Assembly (NCBI RefSeq): GCF_002165255.2
Contig: NZ_CP028561.1
Coordinates: forward strand, 992,001 to 1,056,000
Source of the DNA: Acinetobacter sp. WCHA45
GTDB lineage: Bacteria; Pseudomonadota; Gammaproteobacteria; Pseudomonadales; Moraxellaceae
Direction: 5' to 3'
DNA: 64,000 bases
Every line of letters begins with the position of its first letter. The stretch's first letter is position 1. A model generated the notes under the pieces. That model was not told the DNA's origin. It saw nothing but the letters and a program-made list of their open reading frames with translations, and made no database searches. The translations under genes were made by a program, and so were the position numbers. Positions 28,290 to 36,994 of this stretch are shown here, in pieces.

Positions 28290-29471
28290 TTAAACTTGTG
28301 CTGGAATCAAGTCTGGAACAAGTTTGGTTAAAGTTAAACGTTGTTTGCTTGCAGTCGCACCTAAAAGCACAAAACCTCTCAATGTACCTTCATCATCTAC
28401 TGCTCTAGCAAGCATACCATCTTCAAACTCTTCAGTTTCCCAATTCACGTCCACACCAATTGGTGCAGGTAATACAGTCAATGGTGCAGCAGGTGTTTTT
28501 ACCGCAACAGGCATTGCAGGGTAGTGTACAGCAGTAGTTTGCCCGCTCAGTGTTTTTGCTAATGCACGTGCTTGTTGCATGATTGGCATGACGAATGGCA
28601 GCAATGTTCCATTCACCTCAGCACAGTCGCCCACTGCATAGATGTCAGGCTGGCTGGTTTCCAATAGGGTATTGGTAATGATGCCACGACTCGTCTGGAT
28701 ATTTGCTTCTTTTGCCAGTGCAATATTGGGCTGTAAACCAATTGCTGAAAGAACAATGTCAGCGACTAAGGTCTGACCATTGGCCAATGTGACTGCATAG
28801 TCTTCGCCATCATTGATCTTGGTCACTTTTTCAACAGTGGTTGAAAGCGCGAACTTAATGCCCGCCTGTTCTAAATTGGTTTTAAAGGCTTCCGCAACGT
28901 GATTTGGTAGCAAGCGACCAAGTGGTTGTGGTGCAAGATCAATTACTGTGACATCGTAGTCGCTATGTAATAAATCATTGGCAAATTCACAGCCAATTAA
29001 CCCAGCGCCTAGAATCACAACGCGTTTATCTTTACGCTTTGCTAAATTTTCACGGAACGTACGGTAGTCGATCAAGGAGTTCACGACATGAATATCATCA
29101 CTACCATCACCAGCAATTGCTAAACGAATTGGGTTTGCACCTACTGCAAGCACAAGTTTTGAATAAGGTTGAGTGAAAATTTCACCATTTTTTTCTAAAG
29201 TGATTTCATGTTGTTCAGCATTAATTTCTTTCACCAAGGTTTCAGCTTCAATGCGCATATTCAGTTGCGTTGCCATTTTAGCTGCATCACCTAGGGCAAT
29301 TTGTTCAGGTGCTTTATTCCCTGCAAAGGCATTAGATAATGTTGGTTTTGCATAATTTACCGCATCATCTGCGCAGATCATAACGAGTTCTTGTTCTGGG
29401 CTGAGTTTGCGAAACTCACGTGCAACAGTATAGCCTGCCATGCCCGATCCGATGATGACGATAGGATGCAT
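28290..29471 (-). CDS. rubB: Rubredoxin-NAD(+) reductase
   Basis: FAD-dependent reductase that passes electrons from NADH to rubredoxin for the alkane hydroxylase AlkM. The start is the ATG at 29471, with GGAG six bases upstream; this gives 393 residues, while a further in-frame start at 29504 lacks a good site. It shows the FAD-binding VIIGSGMAGYTVAREFR, the second dinucleotide fold VVILGAGLIGCEFAND, and the third FAD-contacting IYAVGDCAEVNG. It is the second gene of the rubA-rubB-estB-oxyR block. Confidence 0.95.
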   Translation of the reverse strand: MHPIVIIGSGMAGYTVAREFRKLSPEQELVMICADDAVNYAKPTLSNAFAGNKAPEQIALGDAAKMATQLNMRIEAETLVKEINAEQHEITLEKNGEIFTQPYSKLVLAVGANPIRLAIAGDGSDDIHVVNSLIDYRTFRENLAKRKDKRVVILGAGLIGCEFANDLLHSDYDVTVIDLAPQPLGRLLPNHVAEAFKTNLEQAGIKFALSTTVEKVTKINDGEDYAVTLANGQTLVADIVLSAIGLQPNIALAKEANIQTSRGIITNTLLETSQPDIYAVGDCAEVNGTLLPFVMPIMQQARALAKTLSGQTTAVHYPAMPVAVKTPAAPLTVLPAPIGVDVNWETEEFEDGMLARAVDDEGTLRGFVLLGATASKQRLTLTKLVPDLIPAQV

Positions 29472-29511
29472 TATATTCTCCAGTATTTCTTTCAATAAAA
29501 ACAAACGATAG

Positions 29512-29547
29512 GAAAAAAAAGACCATGATCATGATCACGGTCTTTTA
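29512..29547 (-). terminator. Terminator between rubA and rubB
   Basis: On the minus strand AAAAGACCGTGATC pairs with GATCATGGTCTTTT (one mismatch) and is followed by a run of T. It sits within the rub cluster and could partly terminate after rubA, raising rubA over rubB message. Confidence 0.75.
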
Positions 29548-29554
29548 GATCTAT

Positions 29555-29719
29555 TTAGATTTCAATCATTTCAAAATCAGCTTTTGAAACGCCGCAATCT
29601 GGGCAAGTCCAATCATCAGGGATATCTTCCCATTTGGTACCTGCTGCAATGCCGTCTTGTGGCCAACCATCCGCTTCGTCGTAAATCCACCCACAAACGA
29701 TACATTGATATTTTTTCAT
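29555..29719 (-). CDS. rubA: Rubredoxin
   Basis: A 54-residue one-iron electron carrier. The ATG at 29719 has GGAG six bases upstream; an in-frame reading to 29749 adds ten residues without a site. The four iron-binding cysteines are at 6, 9, 39 and 42 (CIVCG and CPDCG). It supplies electrons to the alkane monooxygenase and is reduced by RubB. The 319 bases before it hold no other gene I can support. Confidence 0.96.
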   Translation of the reverse strand: MKKYQCIVCGWIYDEADGWPQDGIAAGTKWEDIPDDWTCPDCGVSKADFEMIEI

Positions 29720-30068
29720 GTGACTCTCCAAACTGATAGGTATGCTCAAATTGCCTTTCAGTAAAACTATTCCATAATGTCGCTACGATCGCTGTAATAC
29801 AACAAACTTGTGTTAATCAGGAGTTAGATTTTTACGCAGAACGCCATTTAAGTAAAGCAAATGCAAGAGTTTAATCATTTATGTAGAAAGTGGAATGGCA
29901 ATTTGTTCTGAAAGTCTTGTTATTTGAGCAATTACTCTAATTTTTTATGGATCTGTATATCTCTATCGCATTTTAAAAACAGTAAAAGTATAAATATAAG
30001 GTGGTTGAAAAGTAACCATTTAAAATTAAAAGATCAAAAATAACACCAAAATTATGGAGAAAACTAAA

Positions 30069-30504
30069 ATGCAGACTTTATCTTACGATATTGAAATTAA
30101 GGCTTCGAAGCAAAAAGTGTAGGAAATATTATGGCAAAAAGAAAGTTACCAAGCTTGGACCCAATTTTTTCTTGCAACTCGACCATACGATCAGACTAAA
30201 AAGTAGGCGGTAAAACCTATTTCTATGATGATAAGGGGGTGGCATGATTTCAACAATCGAACGTTTAGATGAGCCGAATGTGATTATTTTTAAACATATC
30301 GGGATGATTCAAGATGGAGAGGAAGATACTGAAAGTGACGATGTAAAATCTTGGGCAGGTGCATTAGAAAAGTACATGTTATTTGATTTGGATGACGTTA
30401 CTCAACTCTATGTAGAAGTGGATATTCAACCCCAATATATTGAAATGATAAATCAAGGTTTTGAAAAAGGGTTAGCTTTGGTTAAACAACTCGCTGAGCA
30501 ATAG
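30069..30504 (+). pseudogene. Decayed SRPBCC / AHSA1-type gene
   Basis: The frame from ATG 30069 reads MQTLSYDIEIKASKQKV, then TAG where family members have Trp (a TGG to TAG change), then EILWQKESYQAWTQFF. A shifted frame gives VGGKTYFYDDKGV. A third frame from 30244 gives MISTIERLDEPNVIIFKHIG and runs to the stop at 30504. Laid end to end these form one START-like (SRPBCC) domain of the Hsp90-activator-homolog type, about 145 residues. One nonsense mutation and at least two frameshifts make it a pseudogene. An in-frame piece of about 86 codons at the 3' end is not a separate gene. Confidence 0.8.
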
Positions 30505-30666
30505 AAATCATTTTAAGTACATATTTATTGCAAGATAAAAGTATTATTTTCGCTTTGAAGTTGATAAATCTTTGCTTTTTTCACGATTGTGTGACTGAAA
30601 TGGTGCGAAAATGGGCTTTGATCTGCTATTCTATGCCACTTCAATTTTACTTAAATCGAGGCAGAG

Positions 30667-32193
30667 ATGACGCAACAAAACGCTCAATCGACTTCTGAAC
30701 AAACACTTTCCGAAAACGATTTAATCGCACAGCGTCATGCCAAGTTAAAGCAAATCCAAGAGACTGCTAAACAAAGCGGTAAAAGTCCTTGGCCGAATAC
30801 CTTTAAACGTGAGCACTATACAGGTGACTTACAGGAACAATTTAAAGATCAAGATAAAGCACAAATCGAAGGTGCTGAAAAAGTTTATGTAAAAGTCGCG
30901 GGTCGTGTCATGTTGAACCGTGGGTCATTTATTGTGATCCAAGATATGACAGGTCGTATCCAACTTTATGTAGATCGTAAAGGTTTGCCAGCAGACGTTT
31001 TAGAAACGATTAAAAGCTTAGATCTTGGCGATATTATTGCCGCTGAAGGTTATATCGGACGTTCTGGCAAAGGTGACTTATATGTACACCTTGAAGGATT
31101 TGAATTATTAACCAAATCACTTCGTCCGCTTCCAGATAAATTCCACGGTTTAACGGACACAGAAGCGAAATATCGCAAGCGTTATTTAGATTTGATCGTT
31201 AACGAAGAAACACGTAAGACTTTTGAAATTCGTGCCAAAGTGGTTGCAGGTATTCGTGCGTTCTTAACTAATGAGCGTTTCATGGAAGTTGAGACACCAA
31301 TGATGCATGTGATCCCGGGTGGTGCATCTGCAAAACCATTCGTAACACATCATAATGCATTGGATATGGAACTCTATTTGCGTATCGCACCAGAGCTCTA
31401 TTTAAAGCGCCTTGTAGTGGGTGGTTTTGAGCGTGTGTTTGAAATTAACCGTAACTTCCGTAATGAAGGGGTGTCAACACGTCATAACCCTGAATTTACC
31501 ATGATCGAGTTTTATCAAGCCTACGCTGATTATAAAGACTTGATGGCATTGACTGAAAACATGCTTGAAAAACTCGCAATTGATATTTTAGGTTCTACCG
31601 ATGTGCCTTATGGTGATGAGGTGTATAGCTTCAAAGGTCCATTCAAGAAAATATCAATGTTTGACGCCATTCTTGAGCATAACCCTGACTTTACCCCTGA
31701 AAATGTGAATGACCGTGAGTTTTTGGCCAAGTTCACTCAAGAAGTGCTTAAAGAGCAAGTGAAACCTGTTTTCGGTTTAGGTAAATTACAAACAATCGTG
31801 TTTGAAGAAACTGTTGAAACTAAACTTCGTCAACCAACATTCATTACAGAGTATCCAGCTGAAACCTCACCACTCGCTCGTCGTAATGATGATAATCCAC
31901 ACATTACCGATCGTTTTGAGTTCTTTATTGGTGGTCGTGAGTTAGCCAATGGTTTCTCTGAGTTAAACGATCCGATCGATCAAGCGGAACGTTTCCAAGC
32001 ACAGGTTGAAGAAAAAGATGCTGGTGATGATGAAGCTATGCATTATGATGCAGACTTTATTGAAGCACTAGAATACGGTTTACCGCCAACAGCAGGTGAA
32101 GGTATTGGTATTGATCGTCTCGTGATGTTGTTTGCGAATGCCCCAAGTATTCGTGATGTATTGTTATTCCCACACATGCGCCGTAAAGATTAA
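30667..32193 (+). CDS. lysS: Lysyl-tRNA synthetase, class II
   Basis: Charges tRNA-Lys in translation. The 508-residue protein has an N-terminal OB-fold anticodon-binding domain ([20 protein letters not shown]) and a class II catalytic core: motif 1 around [16 protein letters not shown], motif 2 [20 protein letters not shown], and motif 3 [13 protein letters not shown]. The start ATG follows GAGGCAGAG. Length and motifs are normal. It ends in a terminator, after which an IS has inserted. Confidence 0.98.
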   Translation: MTQQNAQSTSEQTLSENDLIAQRHAKLKQIQETAKQSGKSPWPNTFKREHYTGDLQEQFKDQDKAQIEGAEKVYVKVAGRVMLNRGSFIVIQDMTGRIQLYVDRKGLPADVLETIKSLDLGDIIAAEGYIGRSGKGDLYVHLEGFELLTKSLRPLPDKFHGLTDTEAKYRKRYLDLIVNEETRKTFEIRAKVVAGIRAFLTNERFMEVETPMMHVIPGGASAKPFVTHHNALDMELYLRIAPELYLKRLVVGGFERVFEINRNFRNEGVSTRHNPEFTMIEFYQAYADYKDLMALTENMLEKLAIDILGSTDVPYGDEVYSFKGPFKKISMFDAILEHNPDFTPENVNDREFLAKFTQEVLKEQVKPVFGLGKLQTIVFEETVETKLRQPTFITEYPAETSPLARRNDDNPHITDRFEFFIGGRELANGFSELNDPIDQAERFQAQVEEKDAGDDEAMHYDADFIEALEYGLPPTAGEGIGIDRLVMLFANAPSIRDVLLFPHMRRKD

Positions 32194-32212
32194 TTACTCA
32201 CTTATTATTAAT

Positions 32213-32240
32213 AAAAGGCCACTTTAAAAGTGGCTTTTTA
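32213..32240 (+). terminator. Terminator of lysS
   Basis: GCCACTTT / AAAGTGGC stem with flanking A and T runs, about 20 bases after the stop codon. Confidence 0.85.
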
Positions 32241-32252
32241 TTTTGTTGGTTT

Positions 32253-33072
32253 TGTACACGACAAAAAAGATAACTCATTGAAATAATGGCATAATACTTG
32301 TTTTCTGACGACGAATATGATGACACATTCCAATGAGTTACATCTCATCTTAAACAAATATCTAAAGTGGAACAAGTCACATGCAAAATGTTTTACACTG
32401 ATTATGCTGGCATTAATTGTAAAACAGACATGTAACCTTTCTTCTGCATCTAAAGCCTTACCCATCAGGTGCTTACCACAATCATTTTATCGACGTATAC
32501 AACGCTTCTTTGCAGATCAGTATTTCGATTATCGTCAAATTTCTCAGTTAATTTTCAATATATTTTCATTCGATAAAGTCCAATTAACTTTGGATAGAAC
32601 CAACTGGAAATGGGGAAAACGAGATATCAATATCTTGATGTTAGCCATCGTCTATCGTGGAATAGCGATACTTGTTGTTTCTCCTATGTTTAATGCTTCT
32701 GCTATTCGTGATTATGCATTACGCTGGGAAATCGAAACCTTATTTAGTTGTCTCAAAGGACGTGGATTCAATCTTGAAAATACTCGTTTAACAGACCCTA
32801 GACGAGTCAAGAAATTGATAGCAGTGCGAGCTATCGGTTTCTGTTGGTGCTATTTAACAGGTGAATGGCAACATGATCGAAAAAAAGCAATAAAAATAAA
32901 GAAGCATGGACGACTTTCAGTAAGTTTATTTCGCTACGGTTTGGACTATGTTCAAATGGCTATTCTACGTTTGATTGGTTTCGGGAAAAAAGAAGAATTT
33001 AAGAAAGTGCTCGCAATTTTAAGAAAGAAAAAGCCTGATAGGACAAGGGCCCTATGAAATTTGTCGTGTACA
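32253..33072 (+). mobile_element. Internally deleted IS4-family element
   Basis: An 820-base element whose ends carry the matching inverted repeat TGTACACGACAA (left at 32253; right, inverted, ending at 33072). It holds one transposase frame that lacks its centre. I could not find a target duplication in the nine bases on each side, which suggests either an older event or a rearranged end. Confidence 0.75.
32317..33057 (+). pseudogene. IS4-family transposase with internal deletion
   Basis: A 246-residue in-frame product. The N-terminus is typical of IS4-family transposases found in Acinetobacter: HLILNKYLKWNKSHAKCFTL and the first catalytic Asp in LTLDRTNWKWGKRDINIL. The C-terminus has the Y-x-x-R...E block YALRWEIETLFSCLKGRGF with the catalytic Glu. 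Between VYRGIAI and VVSPMFNASAIRDY roughly 130-140 residues are missing, including the region of the second Asp. The frame is kept, but the enzyme must be inactive. Confidence 0.85.
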
Positions 33073-33085
33073 GAGCTAAATAGAT

Positions 33086-33113
33086 AAGAAGCCGAATTCG
33101 GCTTCTTTTTTGT
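33086..33113 (+). terminator. Rho-independent terminator
   Basis: Perfect AAGAAGCCGAATTCGGCTTCTT palindrome with a T run, just right of the IS4-type element. Confidence 0.85.
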
Positions 33114-33303
33114 TTAATTTAATTTCATGTTATTTTTAACAGTCCTTCTTTTCTTTCTGAGCTATGCATATCACAATTTTGCATATTGATATGAAAAAAC
33201 AAGCTAAAGAAGCCGTTCTAAATTATTATAATGGATAAACTTTACTAGATTGCTCATTTGTCCACTAGTAAGAATATCGATATCACGAAAAATTGGAGTT
33301 GTT

Positions 33304-33402
33304 ATGATACTCGTTCCTCCACACGGTCTTCCAAGTGGTGGTTTAATACCACTTATAGATTTTATGGGTAACATTGATAAGGGGGGATATGTACATGACT
33401 GA
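33304..33402 (+). CDS. Short ORF coupled to cysD (possible leader or Sat remnant)
   Basis: A 32-codon ORF with a good ribosome-binding site (TTGGAG five bases before ATG 33304). Its TGA at 33400 lies inside the start region of cysD, so translation of the two is probably coupled. The peptide begins [26 protein letters not shown]...L.PL resembles the first residues of single-chain ATP sulfurylases (Sat). It may be a leader peptide controlling cysD or a remnant of a replaced sat gene. The Sat likeness is from memory and short, so weak. Confidence 0.45.
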   Translation: MILVPPHGLPSGGLIPLIDFMGNIDKGGYVHD

Positions 33403-34303
33403 AAATAGATTAACTCACCTCAAGCAACTTGAGGCAGAAAGTATTCATATTATTCGTGAAGTTGCAGCTGAATTTGAAAATCCAGTGATGCTTTATTCAA
33501 TTGGTAAAGATTCAGCAGTCATGTTACATCTTGCCTTGAAAGCATTTTATCCTGCTAAGCTTCCTTTTCCACTCCTGCATGTAGATACAGGTTGGAAGTT
33601 TAAAGACATGATCACATTCCGTGACAACATGGCAAAAACTCATGGCTTTGATTTGATCGTACATCAGAACAAAGAAGGTCGTGATGCAGGCATTAACCCG
33701 TTTGATCATGGTAGTTCAAAATATACCGACATCATGAAAACTCAGGGTTTAAAACAAGCATTAGATAAATATCAGTTTGATGCTGCGTTTGGTGGTGCAC
33801 GTCGTGATGAAGAAAAATCACGTGCGAAAGAACGTGTTTATTCATTCCGTGATACGAAGCATCGTTGGGATCCAAAAAACCAGCGTCCAGAACTTTGGAA
33901 TCTTTACAATGGTAAAGTGAACAAAGGTGAGAGTATTCGTGTTTTCCCTTTATCTAACTGGACTGAGTTAGACATTTGGCAATATATTTACTTAGAAAAT
34001 ATTCAACTTGTTCCTCTTTACTTCTCGGCTGTACGCCCAGTTGTAGAGCGTAGCGGTACGTTAATCATGGTCGATGACGAGCGTATGCGTTTAAAGGAAG
34101 GTGAAGTTCCTCAAATGAAATCGGTACGTTTCCGTACACTTGGTTGTTACCCATTAACAGGTGCAGTTGAGTCTGAGGCGGATACATTGCCTGAAATTAT
34201 CCAAGAAATGCTTTTGGCTACCAGTTCAGAGCGTCAGGGTCGTATGATTGACCATGATGAAGCTGGCTCAATGGAAAAGAAAAAGCAGGAAGGTTATTTC
34301 TAA
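33395..34303 (+). CDS. cysD: Sulfate adenylyltransferase subunit 2
   Basis: Catalytic subunit of the heterodimeric ATP sulfurylase that makes APS from sulfate. I take the ATG at 33395, eight bases after a GGGG-rich ribosome-binding site; it gives 302 residues, the length of E. coli CysD. An ATG at 33389 sits too close to that site. It contains the PP-loop [44 protein letters not shown] and [12 protein letters not shown]. cysN follows after 83 bases that contain two small hairpins. Confidence 0.96.
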   Translation: MTENRLTHLKQLEAESIHIIREVAAEFENPVMLYSIGKDSAVMLHLALKAFYPAKLPFPLLHVDTGWKFKDMITFRDNMAKTHGFDLIVHQNKEGRDAGINPFDHGSSKYTDIMKTQGLKQALDKYQFDAAFGGARRDEEKSRAKERVYSFRDTKHRWDPKNQRPELWNLYNGKVNKGESIRVFPLSNWTELDIWQYIYLENIQLVPLYFSAVRPVVERSGTLIMVDDERMRLKEGEVPQMKSVRFRTLGCYPLTGAVESEADTLPEIIQEMLLATSSERQGRMIDHDEAGSMEKKKQEGYF

Positions 34304-34386
34304 TTTCCTTAAGCAAGTCCCTCTGTTAAAAGAGGGATGTAGGGAAATTACAAAATTAGATTTCGAATTTTGTGGAGTTTTGAGCA

Positions 34387-36000
34387 ATGTCTCATCAATC
34401 AGATCTTATTAGCCAAGATATTTTGGCATATTTAAAACAGCACGAAAATAAAGACCTTTTGCGCTTCTTGACTTGCGGTAACGTCGATGATGGTAAGTCA
34501 ACGCTAATTGGTCGTTTACTTTATGATTCAAAGTTGATCTATGAAGATCAATTACAAGCAGTAACGCGTGATAGTAAAAAAGTAGGTACAACAGGAGATG
34601 CTCCTGACCTTGCTTTACTGGTTGATGGTTTACAAGCTGAACGTGAACAGGGGATTACGATTGATGTAGCCTATCGTTATTTCTCTACAGAAAAGCGTAA
34701 GTTCATCATTGCTGATACGCCAGGACATGAGCAATATACGCGTAACATGGCAACAGGTGCATCAACGGCCGATCTTGCGATTATCCTGATTGATGCGCGT
34801 TATGGTGTGCAAACGCAAACTCGCCGTCATACTTTTATTGCAAGTTTACTTGGTATTAAAAATATCGTTGTTGCGATCAATAAAATGGACTTGGTTGAGT
34901 TCTCTGAATCTCGTTTCAACGAAATTCAAGTTGAATATGATGCATTCTTAAGCCAGCTTGGTGAGCGTCGTCCAGAGAATATTTTATTCGTTCCGATTTC
35001 AGCATTGAATGGCGACAACGTTGTTAATCCATCTGCAAGTACGCCTTGGTACAAGGGTCAAACCTTGATGAGCATTCTTGAGTCAGTGGAAATCAAGCGT
35101 GATTCGAACAAAAAAGAATTTCGTTTCCCTGTTCAGTATGTGAACCGTCCAAATCTTGATTTCCGTGGTTTTGCAGGTACGATTGCGCTGGGTGAAATTA
35201 ACGTTGGCGATGAAATCGTTGCTTTACCTTCAGGTAAAAAATCAACGGTGAAAGAAATTGTCACTTTTGATGGAAACCTTGAACAAGCAATTGCAGGTCA
35301 AGCGGTTACTTTAACGTTAAATGATGAAATTGATATTTCACGTGGTAATGTTTTAGTTCGTGCAGGTGAACAACCGCTTATTTCGCGTAGTGTTCGTGCA
35401 TCTGTTGTATGGATGAATGAACATCCACTAGTGAAAGGTAAACTATATAACCTTAAAATCGGTACGCAAACTGTTCCTGCAAAAGTCAGTGCGATCAATT
35501 ACCGTGTCAACGTAAATACACTTGAACATACTCAAGTTGAAGAGCTTGAGTTAAATGCAATTGCAGATCTTGTAATTGAGTTTGATGCTCCAGTGGTGTT
35601 TGACCAATATCAAGACAGCCGTTACACAGGTTCATTTATCTTTATTGACCGTTTAAGCAACGTCACTGTTGGCGCAGGAATGGTTGAAGCTGCAGTTGAA
35701 TGGACAGCGCATAGCAATCCTGTGACTGCGGAAGATCGTGCTGCGCGCTTAGGTCAGAAACCTGCTGTGATTGGTGTTTCTGCTCAGTTGATTGAACAGG
35801 CTCAGGCTTTAGAAAGCTTGTTGATTCAACAAGGTGTGGTTGCGATTGCAAAAGTTGGTTTAACGACTGAGCAAACTGTTTTATTGCGAGAAACAGGTGT
35901 AGTGGTGATCACGACAACTGTTGATGGTGCGGATACGGATATCACTGCTGAAACAGTTGAAGAAGCAGCTGAAAAAATCGTGGAGTTAGTTCGTCTTTAA
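34387..36000 (+). CDS. cysN: Sulfate adenylyltransferase subunit 1 (GTPase) with C-terminal extension
   Basis: EF-Tu-like GTPase whose hydrolysis drives APS synthesis by CysD. It has G1 GNVDDGKST at 31-39, G3 [11 protein letters not shown] at 110-120 and G4 NKMD at 165-168, then two beta-barrel domains. The protein is 537 residues against about 475 for E. coli CysN. The extra part starts near residue 447 with [20 protein letters not shown]. In fused CysNC proteins a KPAV-type segment at that place leads into the P-loop of the APS kinase. Here no P-loop follows, so the extension may be a degenerate or independently evolved domain. GAG lies before the ATG. Confidence 0.95.
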   Translation: MSHQSDLISQDILAYLKQHENKDLLRFLTCGNVDDGKSTLIGRLLYDSKLIYEDQLQAVTRDSKKVGTTGDAPDLALLVDGLQAEREQGITIDVAYRYFSTEKRKFIIADTPGHEQYTRNMATGASTADLAIILIDARYGVQTQTRRHTFIASLLGIKNIVVAINKMDLVEFSESRFNEIQVEYDAFLSQLGERRPENILFVPISALNGDNVVNPSASTPWYKGQTLMSILESVEIKRDSNKKEFRFPVQYVNRPNLDFRGFAGTIALGEINVGDEIVALPSGKKSTVKEIVTFDGNLEQAIAGQAVTLTLNDEIDISRGNVLVRAGEQPLISRSVRASVVWMNEHPLVKGKLYNLKIGTQTVPAKVSAINYRVNVNTLEHTQVEELELNAIADLVIEFDAPVVFDQYQDSRYTGSFIFIDRLSNVTVGAGMVEAAVEWTAHSNPVTAEDRAARLGQKPAVIGVSAQLIEQAQALESLLIQQGVVAIAKVGLTTEQTVLLRETGVVVITTTVDGADTDITAETVEEAAEKIVELVRL

Positions 36001-36016
36001 TAGCTTGGACTGACTT

Positions 36017-36046
36017 CTAAAAGCCTGCTTATGCAGGCTTTTTTAT
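36017..36046 (+). terminator. Terminator of cysDN
   Basis: AAAAGCCTGC / GCAGGCTTTT stem with T run, 16 bases past the cysN stop. Confidence 0.9.
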
Positions 36047-36198
36047 TTTATAAATTCGAAATTTATATCTTTGAAGGTTTTTGATTCTTCGATTTAATTT
36101 AAAATAGTGATAAATATATCGAGCTGATATTTTTTTATTCTGTTTTGAAAGGTCTTTTATGAGACAATAGTTCTTTGAATTATTGTCTAAGGACTCCC

Positions 36199-36714
36199 AT
36201 GACTGAGCAAACTCCTGAATATTTAAGCGATATCGAAATTTTAGACATTTTACAGTCTATGAAAAAAGATAAGCTTGATGCAGAAGCGAACGAAATCATC
36301 CGTAATGGGGGTAAGGCTGGGCGTCAAGAAGCGCACAAGCAAGCTTTGGTTGCACTGAATACAAGTTTTGAAGATAAATTTGTAGAAGCAGTAACACTTG
36401 CATTAGGTTTAAATTCTGGACAAGCTAAAAAAATTCGTTATAAAAAAGATCGTATTCGTATTTTAAAAGTGCGAGGTATTGATTATCTTGCGATTGATGG
36501 AGCTGAAACAGCTCAAGTTCTGTCTCAGGTTGCTCAAGCAATTGTGCGTGAAGATTCCATAGTGACTCATGATCTGCATAACATCTTTCCATTTTGGAAA
36601 GAAGGATGGCCAATGGTTCAGTTTGATAATGCTTATAAAATTTTGGCGGAAGATATTGCCATTCATTATCAGGCAATGCTGGATGAGTTAATTTCATTGT
36701 ATGGTGGAAACTAA
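36199..36714 (+). CDS. Conserved hypothetical protein
   Basis: A 171-residue soluble protein; the ATG at 36199 follows AAGGA by five bases (a 36175 start adds a weak extension). It is highly charged, with DIEILDILQSMKKDKLDAEA at the N-terminus, a basic segment SGQAKKIRYKKDRIRILKVRG in the middle, and an aromatic region FPFWKEGWPMVQFDNAYK near the end. No motif I can name. It is followed by the MITE-like repeat at 36791. Confidence 0.65.
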   Translation: MTEQTPEYLSDIEILDILQSMKKDKLDAEANEIIRNGGKAGRQEAHKQALVALNTSFEDKFVEAVTLALGLNSGQAKKIRYKKDRIRILKVRGIDYLAIDGAETAQVLSQVAQAIVREDSIVTHDLHNIFPFWKEGWPMVQFDNAYKILAEDIAIHYQAMLDELISLYGGN

Positions 36715-36790
36715 AATCTAGTGGTGGTATCAAATTCTTTGTACTGCTCTTTGCTATTATTGCTTTGCTATTTTGGTTTGTTGCAAAGTA

Positions 36791-36994
36791 AAAAAGCCCA
36801 TTTTAGTGTAATGCCAGTCAGTTAAGCTTTTAAACCCCTCTAAATCTCCCCTTAGTAAGGGGAAACTTTCCACAAATCAAATGTTTGTGAATTTCCTGCC
36901 TTTTTAAGGGATGAAGAACGGTTATAGTTCCACAAGGGAGGGTTATTAAGCTCTTAACTGATTAGCATGACCACTTTAGTGGGCTTTGTTTTTT
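36791..36994. repeat. MITE-like inverted-repeat element
   Basis: About 204 bases bounded by long imperfect inverted repeats. The left arm has AAAGCCCA, then GTG-TAATGCCAGT and CAGTTAAG; the complement of the right arm has AAAGCCCA, GTGGTCATGCTAAT and CAGTTAAG. The inside contains C-rich and G-rich blocks (CCCCTCTAAATCTCCCCTTA... AGTAAGGGGA) that can fold back. There is no coding frame. The right end touches the stop codon of paeA, so the arm could also act as its terminator. Confidence 0.6.

Noticed and set aside
30244..30504. Independent 86-residue gene
   Set aside because: It is the in-frame 3' end of the broken SRPBCC gene.
34318..34337. Terminator between cysD and cysN
   Set aside because: The CCCTCT/AGAGGG stem has no T run, and the two genes work as one complex; an intercistronic hairpin is more likely.
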